DNA of 6,364 bases from an uncultured Lachnospiraceae bacterium (lineage in GTDB: Bacteria; Bacillota; Clostridia; Lachnospirales; Lachnospiraceae): assembly GCA_937916415.1 (NCBI GenBank), contig CALGGH010000264.1, forward strand, positions 1 to 6,364, in the 5' to 3' direction. A model generated the notes under the pieces. It had not been told where the DNA came from and made no database searches. It was given only the letters and a program-made list of their open reading frames with translations. A program made the translations under genes and the position numbers. How positions within the stretch are numbered: the stretch's first letter is position 1; each line of letters opens with the position of its first letter. Shown here piece by piece: positions 1 through 6,364 of this stretch.

Positions 1-25
1 GTTCAGACGTGTGCTCTTCCGATCT
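1..25 (+). other. Illumina TruSeq adapter remnant (not biological)
   Basis: These bases run from GTTCAGACGTG to CTCTTCCGATCT and match, base for base as I recall it, the 3' end of the Illumina TruSeq read-2 (index-side) adapter. Genomic sequence begins at base 26. The adapter is open in the same frame as the following gene and contains a GTG at 11, which creates a false start adding five artificial residues (M/V-L-F-R-S) to the ABC-F protein. It should be trimmed. Confidence 0.97.
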
Positions 26-1291
26 CTTGACAGGATCGTTAACCAGGTCGTAGAGATAGACTGCGGAGAGGTCACTTCCTTTTCGGGCAACTACAGCGCA
101 TATGCCGTCAAGAAGGAAGCCCTCAGGACCGAACGCATGAATCGGTATCTCTCGCAGCAGCGTGACATAGCCCATCAGGAAGAAGTCATCAGGAAGCTGC
201 AGTCCTTTAACCGCGAGAAGAGCATCAAGAGGGCTGAAAGCCGCAAAAAACTGCTGGCCAGGATCGACGTCATCGCCAAACCCCGCGAATACAATGATGC
301 GATGAAGATTGCCCTTACGCCCTCGATCGAGAGCGGAATGGACGTGCTGAGCCTCCGTGACGTGGGCAAGTCCTATGACGGACGTACTCTTTTTGAGCAC
401 GTTGACATGGAGATCAGGCGCGGCGAGCACGTATGCATCATCGGAGACAACGGAACCGGCAAGACCACGCTGCTCAAGATCATTAACGGACTCATCAGGC
501 CTGATGCCGGCAGCATCACGTATGGAACCAAGGTTCACGTGGCGTATTACGATCAGGAACACCACGTCCTGAATGATGATAAGACTCTTTTTCAGGAGAT
601 ATCCGACGCTTACCCCGGGATGACCGAGACCGGGATACGCAGCACCCTTGCGGCGTTCCTTTTTACCGGCGACGAGGTGTTTAAGGAGATCGGGACGCTG
701 TCCGGAGGAGAAAAGGGCAGGGTTTCGCTCGCCAAGCTCATGCTTTCCGAGGCTAACCTGCTGATCCTGGATGAGCCGACCAACCATTTGGACGTCACTT
801 CGAGGGAGATACTTGAGGATGCCATAAATCATTATACGGGCACGGTTTTGTCAGTTTCTCACGACAGGTACTTTATTGACAGGACCGCAGAGCGTATAAT
901 AGAACTGTTTAATGGCCATTTTACTTCTTACGAGGGCGATTATACCTATTATTTGTACAAAAGCGAGGAACTGAAGGCATCCGGAGTCGTGCCGGGTGCG
1001 TCCCGTGCGGATGCTGATCAGGCAGGTGAAGACGCGTCCGGATCGGGAGCCATGGACTATCAGGCCCGTAAGAAGGAACAGGCCCGTTTGCGGAAACAGG
1101 CCAATGACCTGAAAAAATGTGAGGAGGAAATAGATTTTCTCGAAAAAGAGGTAAAAGCCGCCGAGGAAGAGATGAACCTGCCGGAGGTATCGACGAACCC
1201 GGTCAGGCTGCAGGAACTTACCAAGGGAATGGAGAAGGCACAGGCCAGACTTCGTGAATTGTACGATCTCTGGGAGAAACTGTCAGACTGA
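26..1291 (+). CDS. ABC-F family ATPase, 5'-truncated (C-terminal ~421 residues)
   Basis: ABC-F proteins are soluble twin-ATPase factors without membrane domains that bind the ribosomal E site and act on stalled or misfolded translation states. The visible part starts just after the H-loop of the first ABC domain (LDRIVNQVVEID, typical of what follows SHDRYF). It continues through the charged helical linker that contacts P-site tRNA in this family (about 130-290) and the full second ABC domain. In that domain I see Walker A GDNGTGKT (443-466), Q-loop YYDQEH, signature LSGGEKGR (from 698), Walker B LLILDEPTNHLD (Asp 770, Glu 773) and the H-loop SHDRYF (His codon at 860). A low-complexity Gly/Ala/Asp linker then leads to a C-terminal coiled coil of about 75 residues, like the ABC-F C-terminal domain of Uup/YdiF-type proteins. 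Full-length members are about 640 residues, so roughly 220 are missing at the contig edge. The coiled coil argues for a housekeeping subtype rather than an antibiotic-resistance one, but the exact subfamily is not resolvable. The stop TGA lies 10 bases before the next gene. Confidence 0.95.
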   Translation, partial: LDRIVNQVVEIDCGEVTSFSGNYSAYAVKKEALRTERMNRYLSQQRDIAHQEEVIRKLQSFNREKSIKRAESRKKLLARIDVIAKPREYNDAMKIALTPSIESGMDVLSLRDVGKSYDGRTLFEHVDMEIRRGEHVCIIGDNGTGKTTLLKIINGLIRPDAGSITYGTKVHVAYYDQEHHVLNDDKTLFQEISDAYPGMTETGIRSTLAAFLFTGDEVFKEIGTLSGGEKGRVSLAKLMLSEANLLILDEPTNHLDVTSREILEDAINHYTGTVLSVSHDRYFIDRTAERIIELFNGHFTSYEGDYTYYLYKSEELKASGVVPGASRADADQAGEDASGSGAMDYQARKKEQARLRKQANDLKKCEEEIDFLEKEVKAAEEEMNLPEVSTNPVRLQELTKGMEKAQARLRELYDLWEKLSD

Positions 1292-1300
1292 AGAGAAGAA
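1290..1300 (+). promoter_or_regulatory. Purine-rich ribosome-binding stretch of the diguanylate cyclase gene
   Basis: The run GAAGAGAAGAA overlaps the ABC-F stop codon and is the only Shine-Dalgarno-like sequence near the next gene's start. It is weak, with no AGGAGG core. Its GAAGAG part lies 6 bases before ATG 1302, and its GAGAAG part lies 9 bases before ATG 1308, so either Met could be the true start. The overlap with the upstream stop is compatible with translational coupling. Confidence 0.45.
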
Positions 1301-1301
1301 T

Positions 1302-2735
1302 ATGAAAATGAATGATTACGGAACCAACGATGAACTGCTTGATCCGGAGGAGTATCCTGCGGAGCAGCGTTCGCTCGTTAATGATTTTAATGAGCGCCTG
1401 GGTCACGTCAAGGGCATAGTGACGGCACTTGGCAAGGATTATCACACCATATGGATCGTCAACATGGAAGATCATTCCCTGCAGCTTTATCGCAGTACGG
1501 GCCATTTGGCATCCAAAAGGGCGATCAAGATAGGCAGGACTCTCGGCAATTACGAGGATTTCATACGTGAGTACGTCGAACAGTACGTCGTTGACAGGTC
1601 GGATTCCCTCTGCGAGCAGCTGAAATATGATTCTGTCATTGAACTGATTAAAGACGGAGATCTGTTTACCCTGGATTACATGCGCATGTCCGATGACAAT
1701 GAGCTTACGTATCATCAGATGGCTTTTGCACTGGCCGGAGACGTGGGCAAGGCTGACACCTTCGTGCTGGCTTTCAGGGACGTGGATGATTCAATCCGCA
1801 AGCACGTCAGCGACAAAAAATATCTCGAAGAGCAGCTAAACATCGTGGCGGCCCTGAGCCGGGATTACTATAACATCTTTAAGGTCGACGTAAATACCGG
1901 ATTCGTGGTGATACTTAAGCTCGACGGATACGTCACCAAGGGAATGGACAAGCCCAGTGACAAGGTTTATCCCTATGACGTCCTGTACAAACAGTACGTA
2001 AAGGACAGGGTATACGTCGAGGACCAGCCTGCCATGCTGCAGGAGATGAGCCTTGACGTGGTCCGGGAGGCACTTAAGCACGTGGAAGAGTACGTATCCA
2101 GTTACCGCGTGCTGGACAAGGGCGAGATACATTATTATCAGTTCACCTATCTGCCCATCAATCCAGACAACATTGAGGGCGGGGTTCTCGCCGGATTCAA
2201 AAACGTTGATGACATAGTCGCGTCCGCCAGGGAACGTGAGGCTCTGGTAGTCATGGCGGAAACGGACCTGATGACCGGCATATACAACCGGGGAAGCGGC
2301 GAGAGAAAGGTCGTGGAGTTGCTCGGCGCCAGATATTACGGCATGCTCTGCATACTGGACATAGATGAATTCAAGTCGATCAATGACACCTATGGACATG
2401 AGGTCGGTGACAGGGTCATCAAGGGAGTCGCGAGCATAATCGGTGATGAGTTCCGCGAGAGGGACATCGTGTTCAGGCTTGGCGGTGATGAGTTTGCGGT
2501 ATTTGCCTTCGGCATAGATGAGGAAGCGACCGGAGAAGCCCTTTTGGAAAGGATATTCCAGAAGATATCTGACATGGACATACCCGAACTCAATGGACAT
2601 AAGGTTTGCGTCAGTGCCGGCGCGGTATTGTCCGGCACTTACCCCGAAAGCTTCGAGGAACTCTATAAAAAGGCCGACAAATGCGTCTACAAGAGTAAGG
2701 CGGCGGATGGGAGCAGGGTTACTTTTTATCATTGA
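1302..2735 (+). CDS. Diguanylate cyclase with two PAS-like sensor modules and a GGDEF domain
   Basis: This predicted cytoplasmic enzyme of 477 residues makes cyclic di-GMP from two GTP; I see no transmembrane segment or signal peptide. Two N-terminal modules look like diverged PAS folds and like each other: IVTALGKDYHTI at residues 39-50 and IVAALSRDYYNI at 181-192 open equivalent units, which suggests an internal duplication. The GGDEF domain covers about 315-475, with DLMTGIYNR (322-330), the metal-binding LDIDEFKSINDTYGH (Asp353, Asn361) and the active-site GGDEF at 394-398 (bases 2481-2495). RERD at 385-388 lies exactly five residues upstream of GGDEF and fits the RxxD product-inhibition site, so the enzyme should be active and feedback-inhibited. 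The start at 1302 follows the purine-rich stretch; a longer version from 1254 would overlap the upstream gene by 38 bases and has no better support. No ligand for the sensor modules can be named. The gene sits 10 bases after ABC-F and 41 bases before a sensor kinase on the same strand. Confidence 0.95.
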   Translation: MKMNDYGTNDELLDPEEYPAEQRSLVNDFNERLGHVKGIVTALGKDYHTIWIVNMEDHSLQLYRSTGHLASKRAIKIGRTLGNYEDFIREYVEQYVVDRSDSLCEQLKYDSVIELIKDGDLFTLDYMRMSDDNELTYHQMAFALAGDVGKADTFVLAFRDVDDSIRKHVSDKKYLEEQLNIVAALSRDYYNIFKVDVNTGFVVILKLDGYVTKGMDKPSDKVYPYDVLYKQYVKDRVYVEDQPAMLQEMSLDVVREALKHVEEYVSSYRVLDKGEIHYYQFTYLPINPDNIEGGVLAGFKNVDDIVASAREREALVVMAETDLMTGIYNRGSGERKVVELLGARYYGMLCILDIDEFKSINDTYGHEVGDRVIKGVASIIGDEFRERDIVFRLGGDEFAVFAFGIDEEATGEALLERIFQKISDMDIPELNGHKVCVSAGAVLSGTYPESFEELYKKADKCVYKSKAADGSRVTFYH

Positions 2736-2763
2736 GGAAACGCTGATCCATTCAGCGCTTTCC
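2736..2763 (+). other. Intercistronic hairpin directly after the cyclase stop codon
   Basis: GGAAACGCTGA (2736-2746) pairs completely with TCAGCGCTTTCC (2752-2763), giving an 11-bp stem with one bulged C (2758) and a 5-base loop TCCAT. The stem begins on the base after the TGA stop and ends 13 bases before the kinase ATG. No T-run follows (next bases GGGCAGACGG), so it is not a standard intrinsic terminator. It could be a stability or processing element, a weak attenuator, or a structure that tunes ribosome access to the kinase start, which has no good Shine-Dalgarno sequence. The pairing is seen directly; the role is unknown. Confidence 0.7.
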
Positions 2764-2776
2764 GGGCAGACGGTAC

Positions 2777-5700
2777 ATGGATAAATGGCTGTTCAAACCG
2801 ACAACCAAAAATTTAGCGATCATATTTGCATGCGTCATCGTTAACGTCTGCGGAAGCTACGTGGCGGACGTGCTTTCTTTGCCCATCTGGCTTGATTCGG
2901 TGGGCACTTTTATTTCTGCGGTTCTTCTCGGACCGGTCGCGGGTGCCGTTTCAGGCGCACTCATGAACGTAATCATCAGTTTTTTTCACCCCGGCAACAT
3001 CTGGTTTGCCCTGGTAAGCATATCCGGCGGACTGGCCGTCGGACGGTTCTACCCCAGGGAGCGTAAGATTGATTCGTTTTCCGTCATAGCAGCAGCCCTC
3101 TTTGCCGGAGTCATCATGACCATCGTTTCCACGCCGATCAACATGATATTAAAGGACGGTTACGTGGGAAACGTCTGGGGAGACGCGCTGGTGGAAATGC
3201 TGCAGGGTAACGTGAACTCCAGTGTGATATGCTGCGTGGCCGGTGAAATGCTCGTCAACATGCCTGACAAGGCACTCAGCATCGGGATTGCGCTGCTAAT
3301 CCTCAATGCGGTCAAAAAGAGAAGAAAACAAAGTGCCGCATCCCTGCTGATGATAGGCCTGCCCCTGCTGCTTTTGCCCGCCGGAGCGGAGGCTGCGGAA
3401 ACTGATTCACCGGACCTGAATGCAGACTACATGGCGGATACGTTCGGCATGGACGATGGCCTGGCCTCGCGCGAGATCAATGCCATCGAACAGACCGATG
3501 ACGGATACGTGTGGGCAGGATCCTATTCCGGCCTGTACAGATACAACGGATTTGAGTTTGAGCAGATGAACCTGGATGACAGGATCAACAACGTCACCTG
3601 CCTGCATGAGGATGACGAGGGCAGGCTTTGGATCGGAACAAATGACAGCGGCGTAATGGCATATGACCCTGACACGGGAGAGATCCTGGCATATACTACT
3701 GCCGAGGGACTTCCGTCGGATGCCATCAGGTCGATCTGCAGCGACCATGACGGCAGGGTTTACGTCAGTACCGCTGATTTTACCGTACGCATCGATGAGG
3801 CAGGAGAATTGTTCGTCTATTCTGACAATCCGGAGGTGAAGTGCACTTACACCCTTAACTGCGCTTCCGGAGGCATCGTCCTGGGCGTGACGGGCAGTGG
3901 CATTCCCGTGGCATTTCACGACCTTACGACGGAGGTTTTGAGCTGCGCGGGTGACCTGCAGGGGATAGATCACGAACTTGCATTCACGGCGCTGGGATGC
4001 GGGCCTGGCTCTGACGTAATGCTTGGAACCACCGGAAACCTGCTGCTGCATTACGAGATGAAGGCGGACGGCAGCATGAAGCTGCGTAATTCGATCAGGC
4101 TCAAGGACGTGAGCTATGCCAACTGCATCACGTATGGCGAAAGCCAAAACGGATATTTTGTATGCGGCTGGCAGGGCCTTGCATTCATAAGTGCGGATGA
4201 CGAGGAGGTTCTCCTGGATTATTCGGACTTTAACAATTCGATAAATGATGCCATCGTTGACTATCAGGACAACGTATGGTTCGCGTCCACCAAGCAGGGT
4301 ATCATGAAGCTTTCGTATGATCCCTTTTCTAAGCTGTTTAAGCTGGCGGGATATGATCCTACGGCGGTCAATGCGCTTCTTTTGGACGGTAAAGTGCTGT
4401 ACGTTGGCACGGATTCGGGGCTTCTCCTGATAGATGCCGGCAAGAACGTGAAGCTGACCAGATGGCATCTGACCAAGATGTTTGAGGGCGTCCGGATCAG
4501 GCATCTGTTCAAGGACAGTCACGGCAGGCTGTGGATCAGCACCTACGGCCAGCCGGGCCTGGTCTGTCTCGAATCGGATTCGTCTTTTCGGTTCTACAAC
4601 CAGAGTGCTGATCAGATCCTGGGCAGCCGGTTCAGGTTCGTGCTGGAGCTCTCTGACGGAACCATAGTTGCGGCATCTACGGAGGGACTTAATTTCATCA
4701 AGGACGGTGCGGTCGTCAAAACTTTGGGGGCAAAAGACGGACTCAAGGTGACTCAGATGCTGTCCGCGGTCGAAAGGAATGACGGAGCTCTGCTTGCCGG
4801 TTCGGACGGAGACGGCATATACGTAATCAAGGATGGTGAGATAACCGGGCACATAGGTGAGGATGAGGGGCTGCAGTCACAGGTGATCCTTAAGATCGTT
4901 CCATGCACCGGCGGTTATTTATACGTCACGAGCAACGGACTCTATTATGACGGTAATCATGAAGATCTCAGGAAGCTAAGGAACTTTCCGCATTCAAATA
5001 ATTATGACGTCTACCTGTCCACGGTCGGCACTGCATGGGTAAGCTCCAGCTCCGGCATTTACGTGGTCGACACGTACAAGCTTATCAGGGACGCCGAATA
5101 CGGATACGTGCTGCTGAACCATCTCAGGGGCTTTGACACCACGCTGACTGCCAATGCGTGGAACGCCTCCGGTGATGATGAACTGTATCTGTGCTGCACT
5201 GACGGAGTGAGGAGGATCAATACGGTCACCTTTGATGACCTCAATGACAACTACAACATAGTGCTGGGTGCCATCTCCGATGAGGTGGGAGAAGTGCACC
5301 TGGAAGACGGGACGTACATGCTCCCGTCCGGCAAGGGCCGGATACAGATGGAACCCGCCATCTTAAGCTATACGCTGGCTAATCCGCTCATATCGGTGGA
5401 ACTGATCGGGGATGAGGATGCGGAGACCGTCATGCATCAGCATGACATGAGCCCGCTGCAGTATACGTCGCTGCCATACGGCGATTACGAGCTTGACGTA
5501 TCCGTCATTGACGAAATATCCGGTGAGGTGAAGAAACAGAATTCCTTTAAGCTGCATAAGGAAGCGGAGCTATATGAGCGGCTGTATTTCAAGCTGTACC
5601 TGGTATTCGTGGGCACGATGATGGTTGCCTTTTTGGCCTGGATGGTTGCAAAGATGAGCAACATGGCGATCATCAACAGGCAGTATGAACAGATCCGTGA

Positions 5701-6364
5701 GGCCAAGGAAGAGGCGGAATACGCCAATCAGGCCAAGTCACGGTTTCTGGCCAACATGTCTCATGAGATCAGGACGCCCATCAACGCGGTGCTCGGAATG
5801 GATGAGATGATCCTCAGGGAGAGCAATGAGGAGGAGATAAGGGGGTATGCTGCGGACATATACACGGCCGGCAATACCCTGCTTTCGCTCATCAACGACA
5901 TACTGGATTCTTCCAAGATAGAGTCCGGCAAAATGGAAATAGTTCCGGTTGAATATGAACTGACGGTGCTCATCAGGGACCTTGTCAACATGATCTCGCA
6001 GCGTGCGGGCAGCAAGGACCTTAAGCTCGTGGTCGAAACTGATCCGAATCTTCCGTCCGTGTATTACGGAGACGACGTAAGGCTCAGGCAGGTCGTTACC
6101 AACATACTGACCAATGCCGTCAAGTACACTCCCGAAGGCTCGGTGACCTTGAGGGTGAGCGGCGAAAGGAGCGGGGACCTGGAGATGCTCAGGTTCGAAG
6201 TCGAGGACACGGGCATCGGGATCAGGGATGAAGACCTGCCCAGGCTCTTTGAGGCATTTCAGAGGATTGAGGAAGGCAGGAACCGCAACGTCGAGGGAAC
6301 CGGACTGGGCATGAACATCACGATGCAGCTGCTGCACATGATGGGTTCCAGGCTGGAGGTGGAG
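2777..6364 (+). CDS. Giant sensor histidine kinase: S-component-like membrane domain, double propeller, Y_Y_Y, HisKA, HATPase (3'-truncated)
   Basis: The frame is open for 1196 codons from ATG 2777 to the window edge. An in-frame TGA at 2744 and no other start before 2777 fix this start, although its Shine-Dalgarno sequence is poor. Residues 13-178 form about six hydrophobic helices with WLDSVGT (38-44) and LLGPVAGAVSG (50-60), resembling ECF-transporter S-component-type proteins. A basic run KKRRKQ (180-185) and hydrophobic stretch 189-203 ending AGAEAA look like an internal signal peptide. Residues 234-850 hold about 14 Reg_prop-type blades (for example EGRLWIGT and HGRLWIST), followed by a Y_Y_Y-like domain (about 857-930), a transmembrane helix (940-958) and a coiled coil (960-988). 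HisKA has FLANMSHEIRTP with phospho-acceptor His996 (bases 5762-5764). HATPase has the N box with Asn1109/Asn1113, G1 DTGIGI (1144-1149) and G2 GTGLGM (1174-1179). The propellers should face outside and the kinase inside. The layout recalls Bacteroides hybrid two-component receptors plus an extra membrane domain. The C-terminus is missing; receiver or DNA-binding domains may follow. Confidence 0.93.
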   Translation, partial: MDKWLFKPTTKNLAIIFACVIVNVCGSYVADVLSLPIWLDSVGTFISAVLLGPVAGAVSGALMNVIISFFHPGNIWFALVSISGGLAVGRFYPRERKIDSFSVIAAALFAGVIMTIVSTPINMILKDGYVGNVWGDALVEMLQGNVNSSVICCVAGEMLVNMPDKALSIGIALLILNAVKKRRKQSAASLLMIGLPLLLLPAGAEAAETDSPDLNADYMADTFGMDDGLASREINAIEQTDDGYVWAGSYSGLYRYNGFEFEQMNLDDRINNVTCLHEDDEGRLWIGTNDSGVMAYDPDTGEILAYTTAEGLPSDAIRSICSDHDGRVYVSTADFTVRIDEAGELFVYSDNPEVKCTYTLNCASGGIVLGVTGSGIPVAFHDLTTEVLSCAGDLQGIDHELAFTALGCGPGSDVMLGTTGNLLLHYEMKADGSMKLRNSIRLKDVSYANCITYGESQNGYFVCGWQGLAFISADDEEVLLDYSDFNNSINDAIVDYQDNVWFASTKQGIMKLSYDPFSKLFKLAGYDPTAVNALLLDGKVLYVGTDSGLLLIDAGKNVKLTRWHLTKMFEGVRIRHLFKDSHGRLWISTYGQPGLVCLESDSSFRFYNQSADQILGSRFRFVLELSDGTIVAASTEGLNFIKDGAVVKTLGAKDGLKVTQMLSAVERNDGALLAGSDGDGIYVIKDGEITGHIGEDEGLQSQVILKIVPCTGGYLYVTSNGLYYDGNHEDLRKLRNFPHSNNYDVYLSTVGTAWVSSSSGIYVVDTYKLIRDAEYGYVLLNHLRGFDTTLTANAWNASGDDELYLCCTDGVRRINTVTFDDLNDNYNIVLGAISDEVGEVHLEDGTYMLPSGKGRIQMEPAILSYTLANPLISVELIGDEDAETVMHQHDMSPLQYTSLPYGDYELDVSVIDEISGEVKKQNSFKLHKEAELYERLYFKLYLVFVGTMMVAFLAWMVAKMSNMAIINRQYEQIREAKEEAEYANQAKSRFLANMSHEIRTPINAVLGMDEMILRESNEEEIRGYAADIYTAGNTLLSLINDILDSSKIESGKMEIVPVEYELTVLIRDLVNMISQRAGSKDLKLVVETDPNLPSVYYGDDVRLRQVVTNILTNAVKYTPEGSVTLRVSGERSGDLEMLRFEVEDTGIGIRDEDLPRLFEAFQRIEEGRNRNVEGTGLGMNITMQLLHMMGSRLEVE
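2813..3310 (+). other. Encoded domain: six-helix membrane domain resembling an ECF-transporter S component
   Basis: These codons give residues 13-178 of the kinase. The hydrophobic segments lie at about 13-34, 38-52, 53-70, 74-91, 100-121 and 148-178. The loop Pro-Ile-Trp-Leu-Asp-Ser-Val-Gly-Thr after helix 1 and the Gly-Pro-x-Ala-Gly turn resemble a pattern I recall from S-component-type small-molecule-binding membrane proteins. S components normally bind a vitamin or similar ligand and dock to a separate energising module (T component plus ATPases); no such genes are in the window. Here the domain could serve as a ligand sensor or as a plain membrane anchor. The family assignment rests on recognition only. 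Confidence 0.6.
3314..3397 (+). other. Encoded internal signal-peptide-like segment inside the kinase
   Basis: Residues 180-207 run from a basic KKRRKQ through a small-residue turn and a leucine-rich hydrophobic core (LLMIGLPLLLLPAG) to AEAAE, in the order n-region, h-region, cleavage-type c-region. The mature-like sequence (ETDSPDLNADYMADTFG) then leads directly to the first propeller blade. In its position it can act as the transmembrane helix that exports the propellers. If signal peptidase cuts after the AEA, the membrane domain would be released from the receptor kinase. Confidence 0.6.
3476..5340 (+). repeat. Encoded array of about 14 beta-propeller (Reg_prop-type) repeats
   Basis: Degenerate repeats of roughly 40-60 residues share the pattern hydrophobic start, D/N-x-x-G, [LV][WYL][hydrophobic]-[GAS]-[TS], then G[LIV] and an aromatic end. 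Clear copies begin near residues 234, 273, 317, 489, 531 and 574; weaker copies fill the rest, ending with one at about 793. Counting by eye gives 14, enough for two seven-bladed propellers (about 234-525 and 531-850). The repeats are diverged at DNA level, so this is protein-level repetition rather than a recent DNA duplication. Confidence 0.75.

Noticed and set aside
26..1291. Antibiotic-resistance ABC-F (Vga/Lsa/Msr type)
   Set aside because: The linker shows no resistance-type extension that I can recognise, and the C-terminal coiled coil is typical of housekeeping Uup/YdiF-like members. The truncated N-terminus prevents a firm subtype call.
1254..1301. Upstream extension of the cyclase to ATG 1254
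   Set aside because: It would overlap the ABC-F coiled-coil coding sequence by 38 bases, and the added residues (MNCTISGRNCQ) do not resemble a family N-terminus. ATG 1302 or 1308 after the purine-rich stretch is preferred.
1836..2732. Minus-strand open frame (298 codons) opposite the GGDEF gene
   Set aside because: It overlaps the complete, motif-rich diguanylate cyclase and shows no domain of its own.
2736..2776. Intrinsic transcription terminator after the cyclase
   Set aside because: The hairpin is strong, but no U-tract follows it; the next bases are GGGCAGACGG.
3407..4852. Long minus-strand open frame (481 codons) opposite the kinase propeller region
   Set aside because: The + strand frame here carries clear propeller repeats and belongs to a continuous gene with recognised domains on both sides. 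The antisense translation has no recognisable domain, and antisense stop codons are rare here as a by-product of the codon bias.
5738..6337. Minus-strand open frame (199 codons) opposite the HisKA/HATPase region
   Set aside because: The + strand contains the H, N, G1 and G2 boxes in order; the antisense frame is a shadow.

Overview
The window looks like one short-read metagenomic or draft contig from a Gram-positive anaerobe, most likely a clostridial relative near Lachnospiraceae (inference). The reasons are the style of the tandem PAS-like GGDEF protein, a sensor kinase with an N-terminal membrane domain resembling an ECF-transporter S component, moderate GC with heavy AGG, ATA and GGA codon use, and tight same-strand gene packing. 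The first 25 bases are not biological: they match the 3' end of the Illumina TruSeq read-2 adapter, so the left edge is a contig end. The right edge cuts through a gene.

There are three genes, all on the + strand. (1) 26-1291: the C-terminal two thirds of an ABC-F ribosome-associated ATPase, comprising the end of the first ABC domain, the tRNA-interaction linker, the complete second ABC domain and a C-terminal coiled coil. (2) After a 10-base gap, 1302-2735: a complete soluble diguanylate cyclase with two diverged PAS-like sensor modules and a GGDEF domain whose active site and inhibitory RxxD site are intact. (3) After 41 bases that hold a strong hairpin, 2777-6364: the first 1196 residues of a very large sensor histidine kinase, open to the window end. 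From the N-terminus it has a six-helix S-component-like membrane domain, a signal-peptide-like segment, fourteen beta-propeller blades (two seven-bladed propellers), a Y_Y_Y domain, a transmembrane helix, a coiled coil, HisKA and most of the HATPase domain.

Genes 2 and 3 form a plausible signalling pair: an outward-facing receptor kinase beside a c-di-GMP synthase. Any functional link between them is inferred from spacing and orientation only. ABC-F is probably a housekeeping or translation-rescue neighbour in the same transcription unit. I found no RNA gene, mobile element, CRISPR array or convincing promoter. The most unusual points are the kinase architecture, the internal signal-peptide-like segment that looks like a fusion scar, the intercistronic hairpin, and a strand-specific codon-pair bias across all three genes in which NAY-Val pairs use NAC and ATGT is rare.
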